Source of the DNA: Palsa-851 sp035534435
GTDB lineage: Bacteria; Chloroflexota; Dormibacteria; Aeolococcales; Aeolococcaceae
Assembly: GCA_035534435.1 (NCBI GenBank)
Contig: DATLRX010000096.1
Location: forward strand, 16,961 to 80,960
Length of the DNA: 64,000 bases
Reading direction: 5' to 3'
The translations under genes and the position numbers were made by a program. Shown in pieces: positions 60,960-64,000 of this stretch; positions within the stretch are counted from its first letter, which is position 1; each line of letters opens with the position of its first letter. The notes below the pieces were generated by a model. The model saw only the letters and a program-made list of their open reading frames with translations, was not told where the DNA came from and did not search any database.

Positions 60960-62039
60960 ATGCAGAACGGAAATGAGCCGGAGCCCGCGCAGCCTCGCCG
61001 CGCCGGCCGACGGTCGGCGTTCGCGCTCGTGGCCATCGTCGCGGTCGCCGGGATCGCCGGTGTCGTCCTCTCCCTCGGGCAGCACCCGCGTCCGGTGACG
61101 CCCGTGCCGACGGCGCTCGCGCCGCTGCGGGTCACACCGAGCCCGATCCCCGCGCAGCCGGAGGTCGGGACGTCGTTCGCGGTCGCCGACGATCTCGCGA
61201 CCCACGACGTGGTCCTGTTCGGCGGTGAGGACGACGGCAACAACACCTGGCTCTGGAACGGATCCTCGTGGAGGCTCGCGCATCCGCAGGTCAGCCCGAC
61301 CGGGCGCTTCGGCGCCTCGGCCGCGTACGACCCGGAGACCAGGACCGTGCTCGTCTTCGGCGGCCGAACCGAGGATGGCGTTGCGCTGAACGACACCTGG
61401 TCCTGGGACGGGGTGACGTGGAACGAGGTCGATTTCGGCGCCGGCGGCCCCACGGCGGGCGAGGGCTCGGATATGGCCTGGGATGCCGCCCAGCGGCAGA
61501 TGGTGCTCGTGATCGGGCTGGGCGGTGCCGGGTCCGGCGCGACCTGGGTCTGGAGCGGCTCGCGCTGGCTCCGCCCGCCCACGGGGAACCTCCCCGCCGC
61601 CTGGTTCTACAGCCCGATGGGGTCAGACCCCGCCACCGGAGCGCTCACCGCCGTCGGTTGCTGTTCGGGCGCGCCCGCACCGACCGGCCACGTCGACTCC
61701 ACATGGCGCTGGGACGGCAGCAGGTGGAGACCGGTGGAGACGACCAACCCGGCTCCGCTCGACGGATCCACGATGGCCCTCGACCCCTCCGTCGGCCGGC
61801 TGATTCTGTGCACGTGCGGCTACTCCCAGCCGTCCGAGCCCGAGCTCGCCGGCTGGACCGGCAGGAGCTGGGTGACGATGGCGGCCGCCGGGTTGCCCGT
61901 GCGCGGAGGCGTCGAGGTGACCGACGCGGATCGCGGGAAGCTACTGCTCCTCGGTTCGCCGCTGGGGAGCACGACATCGAATCCCGGACCTGTCGAGGTC
62001 TGGTCGCTCAGCGGCTCGAGCTGGCGCCGGGTCGGCTGA
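60960..62039 (+). CDS. Membrane-anchored kelch-like beta-propeller protein
   Basis: A 359-residue protein: basic N-terminus, one helix (SAFALVAIVAVAGIAGVVLSL), then a propeller of kelch-like blades with repeated (V/L)(L/V)FGG and TWxWxGxxW (LFGGEDDGNNTWLWNGSSW, VFGGRTEDGVALNDTWSW, STWRWDGSRW). It probably faces outward. A paralog begins at 63039. Confidence 0.78.
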   Translation: MQNGNEPEPAQPRRAGRRSAFALVAIVAVAGIAGVVLSLGQHPRPVTPVPTALAPLRVTPSPIPAQPEVGTSFAVADDLATHDVVLFGGEDDGNNTWLWNGSSWRLAHPQVSPTGRFGASAAYDPETRTVLVFGGRTEDGVALNDTWSWDGVTWNEVDFGAGGPTAGEGSDMAWDAAQRQMVLVIGLGGAGSGATWVWSGSRWLRPPTGNLPAAWFYSPMGSDPATGALTAVGCCSGAPAPTGHVDSTWRWDGSRWRPVETTNPAPLDGSTMALDPSVGRLILCTCGYSQPSEPELAGWTGRSWVTMAAAGLPVRGGVEVTDADRGKLLLLGSPLGSTTSNPGPVEVWSLSGSSWRRVG

Positions 62040-62041
62040 CG
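62013..62041 (+). repeat. 3' end of kelch gene, copy 1 of a duplicated segment
   Basis: The last eight codons of the kelch gene (GSSWRRVG and stop) recur 386 bp downstream with 27 of 29 bases identical. Confidence 0.75.
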
Positions 62042-62193
62042 TGATGTTCCGTGTCGGGCGCAACAAGATCAAACGCGCCACACGCTCCAGAAGTGTGCGA
62101 TGATGGTCGCGGTGCCGACCGGCATCTTTGGCGGAACCGTGGGACAGACACCGTTGGGGAACGGCCTGTCGGGGCGGACCTCAGGGGGGACTA

Positions 62194-62397
62194 TTGAGTG
62201 AGCAGGACGATGCCTTGGCGCGCGTCATGGAACTGATGGGCGATCTCGAAGCACTGCTGATCGCGATCAAGGAGGCGGTCATCCCGGTGCTCATCGGAAC
62301 GGGCGAGCCGACTGAGGCGGCGTGGCGCGCACGGAGCTTCCTCCGTCTCGCAGACCGCATGCTCGAGGACATGAACGAGCTCCTGCGGGCCGTCTGA
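62194..62397 (+). CDS. 67-residue helical hypothetical protein
   Basis: A small acidic helical protein starting at a TTG with AGGGGGG just upstream. LARVMELMGDLEALLIAIKEAVIPVLIGTG and AARSFLRLADRMLEDMNELL-like repeats of Leu/Met suggest a coiled coil. No family recognised. It lies between the first kelch gene and a leftover kelch 3' end. Confidence 0.55.
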   Translation: MSEQDDALARVMELMGDLEALLIAIKEAVIPVLIGTGEPTEAAWRARSFLRLADRMLEDMNELLRAV

Positions 62398-62398
62398 G

Positions 62399-62427
62399 GG
62401 CTCGAGCCGGCGCCGGGTCGGCTAACG
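62399..62427 (+). pseudogene. Remnant 3' end of a kelch-like gene
   Basis: GGC TCG AGC CGG CGC CGG GTC GGC TAA encodes GSSRRRVG and stop, differing from the end of the intact kelch gene at two bases. Nothing upstream of it belongs to a kelch gene, so a copy was deleted or recombined away here. Confidence 0.65.
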
Positions 62428-62976
62428 CGTGAAGTCGACGTCCTTGGTCTCGACGGTTCCGGCAGTCCGGCCAGGGGCTGTCTGATAGGTCCAGTACAGG
62501 TTCGTGTGCGCGATCACCATCTCGGGTGGTGGCGCGCCCCACTCCGTCTGGTCCTCGGTGGTATGCGCATCGCTGACAAGGGTTGCGTCGTACCCACGGG
62601 CGAGCGCACCGTGAAGCGTCGATCGGATGCAGGCGTCCGTCTGCGCGCCGACCACCATCAGCCGCCCGACGCGGAGACCCGACAGGACGGTCTCGAGCGA
62701 CGTGTCCTCGAAGGAGTCGCCGTAATGCTTCTCGACGAGCGGTTCCGCATCGTCCGGTGTCAGCTCCGGCACGATTCGCCACCCGTCGCTCCCTCGCGCG
62801 AGCTGCTCGTCCGAGTGCTGGACCCATACAACCGGAACCTGCTCCCGGCGGGCCTTCTCGACGAGCGTCCCGACATTCGCGACGACGGCATTGCGCCGGG
62901 GGGTTCCGGCCACGACAGAGGTCTGGACGTCGACGACGAGAAGCGCGGTGTTCGGCCTGTTCTCGAGCGTGGTCAT
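62422..62976 (-). CDS. Isochorismatase-like cysteine hydrolase
   Basis: A 184-residue hydrolase. Catalytic Asp in TALLVVDVQTSV, Lys in VEKHYGDSFEDT and Cys in VVGAQTDACIRSTLHGALARG. These enzymes hydrolyse amides or isochorismate-type substrates. ATG at 62976 with AGGGGA just upstream. Its 3' end overlaps the leftover kelch segment, which supplies its last bases. Confidence 0.88.
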   Translation of the reverse strand: MTTLENRPNTALLVVDVQTSVVAGTPRRNAVVANVGTLVEKARREQVPVVWVQHSDEQLARGSDGWRIVPELTPDDAEPLVEKHYGDSFEDTSLETVLSGLRVGRLMVVGAQTDACIRSTLHGALARGYDATLVSDAHTTEDQTEWGAPPPEMVIAHTNLYWTYQTAPGRTAGTVETKDVDFTR

Positions 62977-63038
62977 GGGTTCCCCTTGTGCTGGCTCTCT
63001 GCCGGTCTCTCGTGTCACATTATTTCGTGAGAGGGACT

Positions 63039-64000
63039 ATGGACGAGGCATCCGTGGACGAGCGAGAACACACGGCACGGCGGGGCGTCAGCGTGCTCGC
63101 GTTGCTCAGTCTCATCGTCGTCGTCGCGGGGGTCGGCATCGCGCTCTCGCTCGGCCGGCACCCGGCGCCGCTTGCCGCGGCGCCCGCCGGCTCGGTCGCA
63201 CTCCTCAATCCGACCCCGGAGCCGGGGGCCGGCGCGGCCCGGACGGGCGATCTCTTCAGCGTTGCGGACGATCTCGCCACCCACGAAGTGCTCCTCTTCG
63301 GCGGCGTCAACGACTGGGACTACACCTGGGGATGGAACGGCACCCAGTGGACGCAGATGCACCCGAGGGTGAGCCCTCCGGGGAGGTATGGCGCATCGGC
63401 GGCGTACGACCCCGAGACCAGGATGGTGATGCTCTTCGGCGGCCGGACCGAGCAGGGCACGCCGGTCCATGACACGTGGGGATGGAACGGCACCGGCTGG
63501 GTGCAACTCGACAGCGGTGCCGGCGGCCCAACGCCCGGTGAAGGGTCCGACATGGCATGGGACTCGGCGCTGTCGGAGATGGTGCTGACCACCGCGTCCG
63601 GCGTGATCGGCGCTCCGGGCGCGACGTGGGTCTGGGCTGGGAATCGCTGGGCTCGCCCGGCCGGCGGTGACCTTCCGTCCGGCGCCTTCTACAGTCCGAT
63701 GTGGTTCGACCCGACGACGCACTGGCTCATCGCGGTGGCCTGCTGCGAGGACCTTCCGCCCGTGTCAGGCGCCGTCAACACGACATGGCGGTGGGACGGC
63801 GGCAAGTGGAGCCTCCTCTCGACGCCTGCCGACTCGCCGCAGTCCGCATCGACGATGGCGCTCGACCCCGCGCTCAACAGCCTGGTGCTCTGCACCTGTG
63901 ATGGGTCGGTCTTGGGAGCAGCGCAACTCCTGGCCTGGTATCGGAGCGGCTGGATCTCGCTGTCAGCGACGCCGCTGCCCGTCAACGGCGGCGTCGAGGT
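63039..64000 (+). CDS. Kelch-like beta-propeller protein, second paralog (partial)
   Basis: Open from the ATG at 63039 (GAGAGGGA just upstream) to the window edge: 320 codons seen. N-terminal helix VSVLALLSLIVVVAGVGIAL, then LLFGGVNDWDYTWGWNGTQW, LFGGRTEQGTPVHDTWGW, TTWRWDGGKW. It aligns end to end with the paralog at 60960, including SVADDLATHEV versus AVADDLATHDV and the LCTC stretch, so about 20-25 residues should remain outside. Confidence 0.8.
   Translation, partial: MDEASVDEREHTARRGVSVLALLSLIVVVAGVGIALSLGRHPAPLAAAPAGSVALLNPTPEPGAGAARTGDLFSVADDLATHEVLLFGGVNDWDYTWGWNGTQWTQMHPRVSPPGRYGASAAYDPETRMVMLFGGRTEQGTPVHDTWGWNGTGWVQLDSGAGGPTPGEGSDMAWDSALSEMVLTTASGVIGAPGATWVWAGNRWARPAGGDLPSGAFYSPMWFDPTTHWLIAVACCEDLPPVSGAVNTTWRWDGGKWSLLSTPADSPQSASTMALDPALNSLVLCTCDGSVLGAAQLLAWYRSGWISLSATPLPVNGGVE

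Overview
The window is GC-rich (roughly two thirds G+C) chromosomal DNA with dense coding, many ATGA/GTGA start-stop overlaps, frequent GTG/TTG starts, TAnnnT-type -10 boxes and some near-leaderless genes. With DUF6131- and DUF6069-type membrane proteins, PaaABCDE and RILDTR-type cell-surface repeats this fits an actinobacterium or a related soil lineage such as Dormibacterota; I cannot resolve the phylum. I see no rRNA, tRNA, insertion sequence, phage gene or CRISPR array.

Layout. 1-5.4 kb: end of a two-component system, a GT39-like membrane glycosyltransferase, a hemerythrin-domain protein, a TPR-LuxR regulator and a frameshifted cupin. 5.5-12.1 kb: a large C39-like/IPT/RILDTR surface protein, a saccharopine-dehydrogenase-like reductase, a MarR regulator divergent from a membrane protein, and a secreted subtilase ending in 15 GASWS-type pentads. 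12.1-22.5 kb: two c-di-GMP proteins, AraC regulator, methyltransferase, small membrane proteins, a phosphatase, GNAT, and an iolB-transaldolase pair. 22.5-27.2 kb: one 1554-residue Ig-repeat surface protein. 27.3-32.7 kb: GntR-P1 peptidase-SRPBCC operon, a PLP enzyme and an unusual TyrA-PheA fusion. 32.8-44.2 kb: a beta-glucoside locus (GH1, GH94 phosphorylase, five-gene Opp-type ABC transporter, LacI regulator) tied together by a shared operator word. 44.5-60 kb: an aromatic and branched-chain amino-acid catabolic island: paaI-paaK-maoC-paaG-paaF run directly into a 2-oxoacid dehydrogenase complex (E1a, E1b, E2) and an aminotransferase; after an MFS exporter/ArsR pair, paaABCDE lie on the other strand, divergent from HPPD. 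60-64 kb: NUDIX, small hypotheticals, isochorismatase-like hydrolase and two kelch-like paralogs with a leftover 3' end of a third copy.

How it works together. The LacI regulator probably controls itself, the transporter operon and the divergent-locus GH1 gene, so imported beta-glucosides can be both hydrolysed and phosphorolysed. In the catabolic island the aminotransferase and E1/E2 could feed acyl-CoAs from amino acids, possibly including phenylpyruvate to phenylacetyl-CoA, into ring epoxidation by PaaABCE; paaZ, paaH, paaJ and an E3 gene are not in the window. The secreted protease, C39-like protein, Ig-repeat protein and kelch proteins suggest an elaborate cell surface.
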